Below, in pieces: positions 1 through 10,990 of a DNA stretch of 64,000 bases. The translations under genes were made by a program, and so were the position numbers. The stretch covers positions 3,422,001 through 3,486,000 of the forward strand of contig NC_089990.1 in the NCBI RefSeq assembly GCF_036417845.1, written 5' to 3'. The notes below the pieces were generated by a model that did not search any database, was not told where the DNA came from, and worked only from the letters and a program-made list of their open reading frames with translations. This DNA comes from Apteryx mantelli. Its lineage: Eukaryota > Chordata > Aves > Apterygiformes > Apterygidae. Numbering within the stretch: position 1 is the stretch's first letter; each line of letters starts with the position of its first letter.

Positions 1-148
1 GGTGGTGGAGTCTCCTTCTCTGGAGATATTCAAAATGCGCCTGGATGCAATCCTGTGCAATGTGCTCTAGGTGACCCTGCTTGAGCAGGGGGGTTGGACT
101 AGATGATCTCCAGAGGTCCCTTCCAACCTCAGTGATTCTGTGATTCTG
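1..148 (+). repeat. CR1 LINE, 3' terminal fragment
   Basis: This is the 3' end of a chicken-repeat-1 (CR1) non-LTR retrotransposon. The sequence reads through the characteristic CR1 tail (TTGAGCAGGGGGGTTGGACT, then a CCAGAGGTCCCTTCCAACCT block) and ends in two ATTCTG-containing octamers instead of a poly(A) tail, which is the CR1 hallmark. Only the 3' UTR part lies in the window; the element continues left of base 1. It is non-coding here and is the strongest single indication that the DNA is avian. Confidence 0.95.
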
Positions 149-1371
149 CACCTTGATTTGCTGTGCAAAAGTACCTTGATCCTTTTTCGCCAGTACGTTA
201 GTAAACTGAGCCTCTTGACCCTTAGTAGCATAGTCATTGCATCTAGCAAGTGCCTGCTCAGTAGACTGACATGGGGTGACCTACTGTGCAACAGCTTTGT
301 GTCCAGCTGTCTTTGCCTCTGAAGGCTGTCTGCAATCCTGTTGTCCCGTAAGTTACTGACATTCTCATTGCTTGTCCTGGACACTATCTGCCTTGCCTTG
401 AACGTGTTGCTCATTCCAATAACAACTTTGCAAGGGATCTTGAAAACTATGGAGGATGAGAGGTTGCAGGACTACAGAGCCTGAAGAAGCCTCTGCAGTG
501 GATCTGATGCAGCAAATAATGAGAAGAGCTTGTGGCAATGGGTTGAAGAGGCTTGTGATATGTAGTACTGGGAAAAGTGTGGATCTAACTCCAATCTGAC
601 AGGCAGCAAAGTGCCTGAAAGAAAAATACCAAAACTAGAGCTGGCTGAGGCTCCTGGATATAAAATAAGTATCATCCAAAACTTGAATGCATGGTAACTG
701 TACCAGACAATCTTAAGGTAAACTGTTAAGTCTCTCCTGGACCCTTACAGGGGTTATAGACCAAGCTATTTTATGCAGTCTGGTTTTTACAAGCACTCCT
801 CTTTGATTTGTTTTTGATATTAGGGAAGGGAAAAAGGGTAGAGAAGGAACTTGAAATTGCTTGCTAGGATAGCCAGCATGGCTTTGAGAGGCTAGGGGCT
901 GGGGAGTAAGTGGAACTAACTGAAAACATTGGTCAAGATCTAGGGAAGTACTTCTTTAGTTGTGCCTTTATAGAAGACTTCTCCCCTCTCCCATCCTAAA
1001 ACTCCTGTCCTGTGGCAACTTTAACACTTCTATTACAGTGTAGGGTTTTTTCTTTTGTATAAGAATTGGTGTTTGTCTGGAAAGTGTGTGTGTGTGTGTC
1101 TGTTCTGCTTCTTTGCTTTGCATCCTGCACTGAGCTCTACTGAGTCTGATTCCTGCCTCCTACATTGGAGCCCCTGCTGCTGCACTGCCAATGCCCCGAG
1201 AGCCAGGACATCAGCAGCGGTGTGAGGATTTTCAGCAGCCTTTGTGTTAAACTTAAGACCTTGATGAAGGAATTAAACTTTTATTTAAAAACCATGGCCT
1301 CTGTTCATAAATGCTTCCAAAACTCTACAAAGGTGATGCGCATCTTCTGAGTTGGGTCCCTTGTAAGGTAG
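149..1371. other. intergenic, no gene seen
   Basis: AT-balanced sequence between two CR1 pieces. It holds short chance frames only, plus a small TG run near 1085-1100. I see no conserved protein, no exon with convincing splice sites and no RNA gene. Confidence 0.6.
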
Positions 1372-1465
1372 ATCATAGAATAGTATAGTTTGGAAGGAAC
1401 CTTGGGAGGGTTTGACCTTCTTAAAGCAGGGCTGACTTTGAGGTTTAACTTTGCTGTGCTCCCTT
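1372..1465 (-). repeat. CR1 LINE fragment, degenerate
   Basis: The stretch beginning GATCATAGAATAGTATAG and continuing into TTTGGAAGGAACCTTGGGAG resembles the reverse complement of a CR1 3' end (TCATAGAAT, then GGTTGGAAGGGACC in typical copies). It is followed by a TTAAAGCAGGGCTGACTTTG block seen in several CR1 subfamilies. It is short and diverged, so older than the copy at the left end. The boundary is approximate. Confidence 0.65.
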
Positions 1466-4365
1466 TGCATGGAAGAAAATGCTTGGGACCAAGCTATTTT
1501 CCTAGGGTCCAGTGACTCTTGTCTCTATCTGATTTCCTGGACTTAATTCTGTTAGAGGTGGCAGTGCAATTTTTCTTGTACTGTTCTACTATGTATCTGA
1601 GCTGATCGGTTCAAATAATGTCCAGGTAGGGGAAAACATGAATAGTTTAGCAAGTTTGAATGAAATGTTGCTAAGTATCATGTACAAGGCTAATGATTTG
1701 AAGCAGCAGGATTATGCACTGAGAAATGCTTGTTTTAACTAAACCATGATCCTTTTGTATTGCATGTTGTAAATCTCAAATATAAATGAGGTCAAGGGGA
1801 TGAGATGGTATCTCTAGAGAAAGGTCTTTTGCCTTACAGTAGACTCTGGCTTAGGTTCAACCCTTGTTTGGGGAAACGGGGCCATGGGCTTAGTGGGACC
1901 TCTGCTTGGGACCACCACTGTCATTTTTATGTTAAAACATACTTCAGAACTGTACCAAGAATACCTGAATTGTGCATTTTTCCCCACAAACAGCTGGAAA
2001 GTGGGGGGGCAAGGGTTGATGTGGGTCTTGCCAAGGTGGTGTAGCAGACTCAATCAGCCTTGGAGATGAAACAGGGAGAACATAAGAGCTTTACAGCCAA
2101 AGATTTTTTTATGAAGGTGACTGCTACTACTGTTTTCTTTTAGTAAACAACTAAAACCTTTTCTTGGTGCTGACGAGAGGAGAGCACTTGAAATCCTGTA
2201 TGATAGCAATGCGGTTGCTTAAAAGCGTGGCTGATGCACAGGGTATGAGAACTATTTCTAGGAGGTAAAGCTTTCCTGCACCGAGAGCCTCCTTCAGAAG
2301 GGTTGGACTGACACTTTTACCAGAAGTTTATTGCTTAAATTAAAACATACTTATTCTCCAATTACTGCTTAACCAGTTTGGAGGAAATTTGCTACTGTCT
2401 GCCTAGAAGTGGCCCTTGTGCTGCTGAAATGGGTGCGATTGCCTTTAACGCACGCATGTAGTGGGATTAGAGCACTCTCCTCCTTCATGATTCTAGTATC
2501 AAAAGCTGTAGTAACTGCAGCATAGGCGAGACCCAACCCAGCAAGCTGGCTTGGGGCAAGGAGAGGGCCGAGATCCCTCGCTGCCCTCCAGCTCGGGGCA
2601 GGCTCTGGGGATGCAGGAGTCCGTTGTGGTGGGAGCTGGTGTGTTAAGCTAAGCAAGCGTAGCTCCCGCAGCCTTGGCTGCCCTGCAAAGCGCTCGCTGT
2701 GCTAAGGCGAGATGCTCCTTGTAGCAAAGATGCTTCTCCAGCCTCTCCCGGGTTTGGAGCCTGAGCATCTCTGGAGGCTGTGGGGCGCGTGAGGACAGCT
2801 CTGGAGGTGAATCGCGTGGTGCCTTCTCAGGCGTTCTTCACAACTGCTGAGGAAAGGCGGTAGAAAGCAAAACATTGACTTCTGCAGTAGAAAATCCCCC
2901 ATGGGTGGTGCCCTATGCCCTTGTAGCTGACGGCGAGGGGAGGATGGAGCTGTGGCGTTTGCCGTGCTGGGGCACACCGGGAACGCCCTGGCTGGTGCGT
3001 GTTGCTGGCTGCAGGTGTGTAGCTGCTGGCAAAAGCAGAGGTTGGTGCTGGTGGTCTCCTGTCCATCAGATAGCTGCACCATAAAAGCAGCAGCAGAAGG
3101 AACATATCAGCCACGGTTCAGGCCTGCGTCTTAGCCCGTCTCTCCTGCCTGGGGAGTTTGAGCTAACGCACGGGGTGGGAATACATAAGCCGCTGCAAAA
3201 CTGTTTGTGCTCTCGGAGCCAGACTCCGACCTTGCAGGTGGCAGGACTTGTCTGCTGTGTTTGGTGGAGCGAGATGAGATACGTCTCCGACTCCTCTCCC
3301 CAGCGGCGCCTCTCCTGCAGCTTGTTCCTGTTCCCACTAGCACGAAGAAGGGCTTTTCACCTCCTGGGCTCGGTGCCTCCGCGCTCTAGAGAAACCGATG
3401 GCTTGGCTTTGCAGCTCCTGGGTAACGGGAAAGCACGAAGGGTTAATAAAAAGCCCTTCTCAAAACTGCTTCCTCGGCGAGATAAAGGAGAAGCGAAATC
3501 CATGGGAGGAACGAGCCCCTGCCCCAGCGTAACACCAACAACAGCTCACAACAGCTCATGTGCTCCAATTGCTGCCTTCCGGAGGCGGCCAGTGCGGTCC
3601 CAGGTGGAAAAGAGGATCATGGCAGGAGGCCAGGGTTCAAAACGAGCAGGAAAAGCGAAGTGTGGCCCCGAAACTGAAAATGGTTGCTCAAGGCGGGGGA
3701 CGGGCTCCGTTAACCTCCGGGTGCTCGGGACCCGGCTGGCCACAGCGGCGCCATCGGCATCACAGCAGGCTGGCGGACACTTCTCCAAACCCTCCTGCCC
3801 CCTTTTCCCTGCGGAGGTGACCGGAGCCTCCCTGGAAGCGGCCGTCAGCGAGGCTGCGCCTGAGCCGTCGCCGCTGTGGGAGACGTAAAACCGCTCTAAG
3901 ATGGCTGGCAGCCCTCCTTTCCGATTCCGCATCGGCACTGCTTTCGCTTTCCCCTTCAGCCGGTGCCGTTATAAATCATTGAAAGCAGAAACACCGAAAA
4001 CGCACGGGAAAGGAACGGGTCCTGCAGTTACGGGGGGCTTTGCAAATTCGTCCCCGGAAAACGCTCCGGCTGGGCCGCGCTCTGCGGGAATCAGGCCCTA
4101 AAAGCGTCCCGGAAAGCCTTGCCCGCTCCGAACGTGCCTGTCGGGCTCTGGCGGGGTGCAAACCCCCCCCGCTCCGGGGAGGGCCGCGGGGGGCCGGGGA
4201 CCCCAGGGGAAATAAAGGCAATTTGGGGTGCGCCAAGGGGCAGCCGGCCGTTCCCCCGTCGCGGAGCGGCAGCCCCGTGAGCCCTCGCTGCTCCCGAGGC
4301 CATCCTCCGCCCACAGCGCCGTGCCGGCTCCCTCCGCCAGGCCCATGGCACCGCACTACCGGCAC
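1466..4365. other. intergenic, becoming GC-rich
   Basis: GC content rises after about 2500. Several frames of 60-240 codons stay open on both strands (the longest is 3175-3888), but they overlap one another, lack recognisable domains and show no protein-like composition. I interpret them as chance openness in CpG-rich DNA. Nothing else is supported. Confidence 0.55.
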
Positions 4366-4645
4366 GGACAGCCACCATGGCCTGCCATCACCACCTGCCA
4401 CCATGGCCTGCCAACATTGCTGGCCACCACCACCTGCCAACATCACCTGCCATCACCACTAGCCACCACTGCCAGCCATAATGGCCTGCCACCACGACAG
4501 GCCACCACTGCCTGCCACCACGGCTGGTCACCATGACTGGCTACCACCACCAGCCACCACTGCTTGCCACCATGACTGGCCACCACAGCCTGCCACCATG
4601 GCCTGCCATCATGGCCTGCACCACGGCCTGCACCGTGGCCTGCCC
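4366..4645. repeat. minisatellite, CCACCATGGCCTGC family
   Basis: About 280 bp of imperfect units built from CCACCATGGCCTGCCA and CACCACCTG variants, with a basic period of roughly 15-18 bp. It lies about 900 bp upstream of the TMSB15 promoter. Copies are well diverged and no coding role is evident. Confidence 0.8.
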
Positions 4646-4974
4646 CCGTGTCCGGGCCAGGCAGTGAGGGTCCGGCCACCCCCGGCATGTAGGTGCCACT
4701 TGGCTGCCCCTTGCTCAGCGCCCGTGGCCCTGCTGGGTTGCCCAGCTGCATCCTGCTCGCTCGCTCAGCCGTGCTGGGCCATGCCGGGCCGCGGGGCTGC
4801 CACGCTCACGCTCGCCCCCATGTGCTTCCCCACGTGCCCCAGCCCCGCCGACGGGCGCCAGGCAGGGCCTTCAGGCTGCCCCGGCCCCGCAGGGCTCCCC
4901 CTCTGCCCCGGGGTGAGTGGCCCCTGCGCCGTGGGGCATGCAGGCACGAGGGCTCGCGGGGCCGCGCTGCGAGG

Positions 4975-5172
4975 GTGTGTGCAAGGTGTGTGTGTGCGTG
5001 CAAGGGCGTGTGCTTGTGCGCCGGGCTGTGCGGGGCGGGAGTGTGCTTGTGTGTGCAGACCGGGGGTGCAAAGAGGTGTGTGCAAAGCTCTGTGTGTGTG
5101 TGTGTGTGTGCACACAGGGTGTGGTGTGCAAAGCTGTGTGTGTCTGCGTGCACAGAGTGTGCGCCGTGCTGG

Positions 5173-5203
<31 letters not shown>

Positions 5204-5405
5204 CAGAGGGGTGTAGGCACGGAGGGGGGGGGGCTGTGCAGGCTGTGTCGATGGGTGCCCATAAGGGGTGTGTAGGCACCACCCACGGCTGTGTACACAC
5301 GCATATCCACGGCTGTGTACACACACACGGCTGTGTACACACACACACACACACCCATGGCTGAGTACACACACTCACACACACACACTCACACACACAC
5401 ACTCG
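4975..5405. repeat. TG-rich tract followed by CA-rich tract (inverted dinucleotide pair)
   Basis: From 4975 to about 5220 the plus strand is dominated by GTGTGT runs (notably 5094-5112 and 5175-5200). From about 5277 to 5405 it is dominated by CACACA runs, with repeated CACGGCTGTGTACACAC units. The two halves are complementary, so they can pair intrastrand, and both are alternating purine-pyrimidine tracts. The tract ends about 35 bp before the core of the TMSB15 promoter. Confidence 0.9.
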
Positions 5406-5440
5406 CGCGCGCCGCGCGGCCCCCGAGCGCCGCCGCGGGG

Positions 5441-5580
5441 CACCTCGGGAGCGGTAGTTCCTGGAGGGGCGGCGCGGGCGCGGCAGCCGGGGCTAGAACT
5501 ACAGCTCCCAGCAGGCTCAGCGGGCAGCCAATGGGAGCGCGCGGGCTGGGCGGCGGCCGGGGTATATAAGGCGCCGCCCC
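5441..5580 (+). promoter_or_regulatory. TMSB15B: TMSB15 promoter: paired ZNF143-like sites, CCAAT box, TATA box
   Basis: A TATATAA box at 5563-5569 and a CCAAT box at 5528-5532 (about 35 bp upstream) define a focused core promoter. This predicts a start near 5592 in CpG-rich DNA. Just upstream, 5497-5516 (AACTACAGCTCCCAGCAGGC) closely matches the ZNF143/SBS consensus. A second, inverted copy lies at 5441-5459 (AACTACCGCTCCCG on the minus strand). The non-coding first exon probably runs from about 5592 to 5668, ending at a CCGAG/GTGCGG donor. Motif assignments are by eye. Confidence 0.75.
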
Positions 5581-5810
5581 ACGCGGCGCGCTCCAGACTC
5601 ACCTGGACGAGCGGCGGCAGCAGCGGCGGCGGCGGCGGCGGAGCGGGGCGCAGCGCAGCGGCACCGAGGTGCGGCCCCGGGGCGCGGCGGGGCTGCCCCG
5701 GGCCCGGGGGCTGCGTGCGCGGCGGGGGGGCCGCGTGCACCGAGGGGGCCACGGCTGGTGCAAGGAGGGGGCTCCCGGTTGTGCCCGCGGGGCGCGGCCT
5801 GGGGGGGGAG

Positions 5811-5872
5811 TGCGTGCATGCATGCGTGCATGTATGCGTGCATGCCTACATGCACCGGGAGGGTGCATGCAT
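5811..5872. repeat. GTGCATGC alternating purine-pyrimidine tract in TMSB15 intron 1
   Basis: Repeated TGCATGC/TGCGTGC octamers form about 60 bp of nearly perfect purine-pyrimidine alternation, a Z-DNA-prone sequence. It sits about 140 bp into the first intron of TMSB15. Confidence 0.75.
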
Positions 5873-6036
5873 GCAGCGGGGGGCGCGGAAGGGGGGGGGT
5901 GCCCGCCCCACCGAGGAGCGGGGCCGGGGGGGGGGGCTCAGCGCGGTGCCCAGGGCGGCGGCGCGCCCCGCCCTGCGCTATTGTCCGCGGTGCGGGGGGG
6001 GGCGCCTTTGTCTGCGCCGCCACCGCCCCCCCCTAA

Positions 6037-6831
<795 letters not shown>

Positions 6832-7276
6832 AGTGAGATGGCCTGGCAGGAAGAGCCAACACTTAATTTTTTTGCTTTGAATTAAATCATCTGTTTTTTT
6901 AAATTTTACATCATGTATGTGTATAGAAAACAGCTGCATCTAACCCACTGTCCCACCTTGCTGGCAGCTTCTGCAGGTGGAGGGGGACAAAGTGTGGTCC
7001 CCTCCGAATCCTTGATCACCTGACCTGACCAAGCCTCATCCTTGCTGCCCAGCCAGCTCCTGTTTTCAGCATTGATCTTGCTCAGGTGCAGTGGGGAGAT
7101 GAGCAAGGGCTGTGGAGCTCCTGGGGATGGACCCCTCTGGCATGGGGGAGCAGGGATCCTTTCTGATCTGGCCTGTGGCCTGGGTCTGTCTTGCATACTC
7201 TTCACTGATGGTGTTCTGTAGCCTCACTCACAATTTGTCTTCCTTGGGGGAAAAAAAAATGAGAAGTTTATTATAA

Positions 7277-7282
7277 AATAAA
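7277..7282 (+). terminator. TMSB15B: TMSB15 poly(A) signal
   Basis: AATAAA within an A-rich stretch about 450 nt after the TMSB15 stop codon. A weaker ATTAAA at 6881-6886 could serve a short form. The 3' UTR is therefore about 6832-7300. Confidence 0.6.
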
Positions 7283-10200
7283 AAAAAAATCTAATGACCT
7301 ACCTAAGGCTTGTGGCTTCTTCCCTGGTGAAGGTGCAGGCTTGCAGCCTGGCTTGCCCAGTGGGGTGGGAAGGTCTCTTGGTGCTGTGGGGCCTTGGTGT
7401 TGCTCAGAGGGCCACAGGATGGTTCCCAGCTTGTGTGGGGCTTGGCTCTGGTGGCCTGGTGTCAGCACTGGTATGCTGGGGGGCTTTTGTGGAGGCCAGG
7501 CTGGGGGCTCCTGCGCTGGTGCAGGAGGGTCTGGATTGGGCTCAGGTCCTGGGAGGAAGGATGCGGCACCCCCTCACACCTTCCTGCAGTGGGATGCCCT
7601 GGCCCAAGGCTGAGGCTGCTGCCTGCCCCAGCAGCCCCCTCCCCATGGCACTTAGGGCACCCTTGAGGAGAAGCCATCCCTCCTGCCCTGTGCTTGGTGT
7701 CCAGCTCGCCTGGAGGGTGCTGCTTGGCTGTGCCTGCTGCTTTAAAGAGCAGAGCAGTGTCTTCTGCCTAAAACATCCCTTGGGGGCCTGGGCTGGCTTC
7801 GCCTGCACGCCTGGATGTGCTGGGAGCGTGGCTGCTGGCCCAGCTACTGCTGGTGCTCCTGGCATGGCCTTCCTTCAACTTGAGCCAGCCTCAGCCCTTG
7901 GCTGGGGGAGGCTTTTCCAGGCTTGCAGGGATGGGTTTACAGACGTGACCCTTTGGGTGCCTTCTGTGCTGTCTGAAGTGCCACCTTGCAGGAGCGGGGA
8001 TCCCTGTGTCCTGGGGCAAGGCTTTGGCACAGCAAGGGGGGAGCAGGGCTGCTGGTGACCCCCCGTGTCTGTGTGCCGAGGCCTCCTGGTGCTGCCAGGG
8101 TTTCCTTGCCTCCGCGTGGCCTCCAGGGCCACCGAGCGAGGTGGAGACAGATTCGCCAACCGGCAAATTTGGCCAGTGTCCCCGGACAGCCTGGTCGGCT
8201 GGAGCGGAGCGTGGAGCTGCTGTACCCGCCTGGCGCCGGCTGCTCCCAGGGCGAGGGGGCGAACGCCGAGGGTGCCTGGCTGCAGCTGCGTTTACCCTTT
8301 AAAAAGCAGAATCGAAAGCGCTGAAGGCTGCCGTTCGCTGTGGCTTTGCCGGCGGCTTGTCGCGGCCTTGGTGCCTGCCTTGGCCGGAGGCCGCGGCTTT
8401 GCCGTGCCCCCCTCCTGGCAGCCGCTCCCATTCGCTGCGCTCCCGGTATTTGGGAGAGACGAGGGCTGCGGTAGCCGAGCGGATGGCCAGGGAGCTGCTA
8501 ACGGCACTGTCCTGGCCCCGCGTGCCCGGCAGCGAGGGCGGCGAGAGCCCCGTCCCAATCCGGCGCCCAGGGCGTCCCTCTTGCCAGCAGAGGATTACCG
8601 GAGCGGGGGAAAACTGCCGCTGCAAAGCCGTTTGCTGCAACGTTTTCCCTCTCGCCCAGGCCCGGACCTTCCCTCTCTGGTGCCTGGCGGAGACATCCGT
8701 GCATGTCCCGAACCGGGGCGGCGACGGAGGCAGGAGGCGGTGAGTCACCGCAGGGGGAACTTGCAGCCCGGATCGCCGGTGACCTGCGGTTTTCCCCCAT
8801 CTTCTCCGACTGCAGGCACAAACGTGCCCGGTTAGGGTGTGGGTTTATCACCAGAGCAAACGCGATAAGGGCGAGCCGAGGCTGCCAGCTGCCCCGGCGG
8901 GGCCCTCGGCGCCCCGTGCCGCTGCAGCGAGTGCGTGCGTGCTCAGCGCCGGGCCCGACGGCGAGGCCGCGCCGCGCGGAAAAGCCCCTCGCGTCGGCTG
9001 CCGGCATGCGTTCAGGTGCGCATGCGGACGCGTCGCTGCAAAAGAGGGAAACGGCGGCGGAATGAAGGGCAGGGAAGGATCTCCGGTTTCGCGGTCCCCA
9101 GGCGTTTGCAGCGGTCACGGCTCGCTCCAAAAGCCAGCCGGAGCGGCTCGTCTCCCACCCCCCGCTGCACGCTGGACATTCCCCAGGGATGTGGAAACGG
9201 GCTGGAAAGCGCTGCAGCAAATTCCTCCGCCGGGGCGCGAGGAACGCGTGCCGGCACTGGCAGCTCCAGCATTGCGCCGGGTTGGGAGCAGCTGCCGGCC
9301 GAGGGGGGCCCGGTGTTTTCGGGAGCAGCTGCCTCACACAGGAGACATTGTCCCCTGCCTTCCCCTGCCCCGCGGCTTTGTGGCGAGGGATTAGGGCATG
9401 AAAAGCGGTTTTGTTGCTTCGCTCCCTGCTCGCAGCCTCGCGCCGGGATTTGCTCCTCCGCGGCCGGCAGCTGCGGCGCGGCGCCCCGAGGAGCCGGGAG
9501 GGCTGGCGCCGCTCCGGAGGCGCGCTGGGCCCCCTGCGCCCGGTGCTGCCTGCCTGGCGGGGGCACTTTGGGGAAAGGCGCTGGGACGCGTGGGGCAAAG
9601 GGCTGCCGAGGCCTCTCCGTGCTGCGGCACGGGCGGCTTTCCCGGCCAGCCTTGCCAGCCCCGACGGCCCTTTGCCAGTTCCCCTGGAATCACCTTTTGC
9701 ACCAAGCCGAGCGAAAAGCGGAGCCAAATATCGGCGATGTGATTAGAGATAGGAAAATAACAGGGGCCGGGCAGCGCCCCAGGTGTCGGGGCAGGCAGAG
9801 GACAGGATTTAGGACCGATCCTGGAGCCTGGACGCTGGCTCCGAGGCTCTGGCCTGGCTCCGCATCGCCGCGTGCTGTGCCGAAACAGCCTTCGCGGCGC
9901 AGGAGGAAGCCGAGCAGCGAGTCAGCTCCTGCCCACCGCCTCCACGTCTTTCCAGGAATGGGAGAGACGTGTTGTAACAGGTGCCCCGTGCTGTGCCCTC
10001 CAAAAGCCGAACCCGTGCTCCCACCGCAGCCCCGGGGGAACGACGGCTGGTGCCTCCCCGCTCTGCGCCCGGATCCGGCCTGTGTTTCCCGCTTCCCTGC
10101 AGCTCTGCTCCCGGCTCGGCTGCCCTGCGGAGCACGGGCACGGTGCAGCGGAAGGGCCTGCCAGTCAACGTCGACAGCGCGGGAGCCAGCGGGGAGCTGG

Positions 10201-10436
10201 GAACCGGAGCAAGACGCGGTGGGGACGGCGCTGGCGGAGGTTCGCGCGGCAGAAGTGCAGCCAGCTGGACGCTGCTTCGCCCCCAAACGGCAGCGGCGGT
10301 GCCCGCGCCCGGCTGGCAGCGAGGCCGGCGCCGGGGCCAGGGCGGGTTCGGGTGTTACCCAGGTGTTTGACTTGGGTGTTAACTTGGCTGTTGGACTCGA
10401 GTGTTGCTCAGTGCCGGTGTCGGTGCGATAATGGGT

Positions 10437-10494
10437 ATTATAGTATAGTATAATATTATATATATAAAATATATAATATTATATATAGTATAAC
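10437..10494. repeat. AT palindrome / TATA-rich island
   Basis: Almost 60 bp made only of A and T, apart from single G residues in the two flanking TAGTATA motifs. The motif ATAATATTATATATA occurs on both sides of a TAAAA centre and is nearly self-complementary. It lies abruptly within very GC-rich DNA. It could extrude as a cruciform. Confidence 0.8.
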
Positions 10495-10894
10495 GCGGTA
10501 ATGCCCCGGGCTGTGCGCTGCAGGTCTGGGATCAGCCAGTGGGTGAGCGCCGAGGTCAAAGCAGTGGCGGACCCCGTCTCCCCCCGTCGCTGTGCGGGCG
10601 AGCGCAGGATGGGTGCCTGGGTGCTGTGCACGCTGGGACTCAGCCGCCCCGGCCCCATCCCATCCCATCAGCAGCCCGGGGGTCTACAGAGGATGAGTTG
10701 GGGATGGGAGCAAGAGCCCAGCCCTGCGGCGCCCCAGGGCTCGGGAGCATGGGGAGGTGCCCAGGGCACAGTCCCCCACGGGGACCTCTTCTCCCAGCCG
10801 CTGGCCTGAGCCCCCACCCTGGGGTGCTGCATCCCGGATGGCCGTTTGGGGAGCGCTGAGCTGCTGGGGCAGTGGCAAGGGCAGTGGTGGGAGC

Positions 10895-10990
10895 GCAGTG
10901 GGTGGCAGCGATGCCCAGCGGTGGGGATGCCCGGCAATCGGGATGCCCAGTAACAGGAATGCCCAGCAGCGGGGATGCCCGGCAGCAGCA
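10895..10990. repeat. short tandem array, GATGCCC units
   Basis: About five imperfect 19-20 bp units of the type GGGATGCCCAGCAGC. The array is short and diverged, with no associated gene. Confidence 0.65.

Noticed and set aside
8498-9727. 409-codon minus-strand frame and overlapping 498-codon plus-strand frame
   Set aside because: Both are open on opposite strands in CpG-rich DNA with no stop-codon pressure; no recognisable protein.
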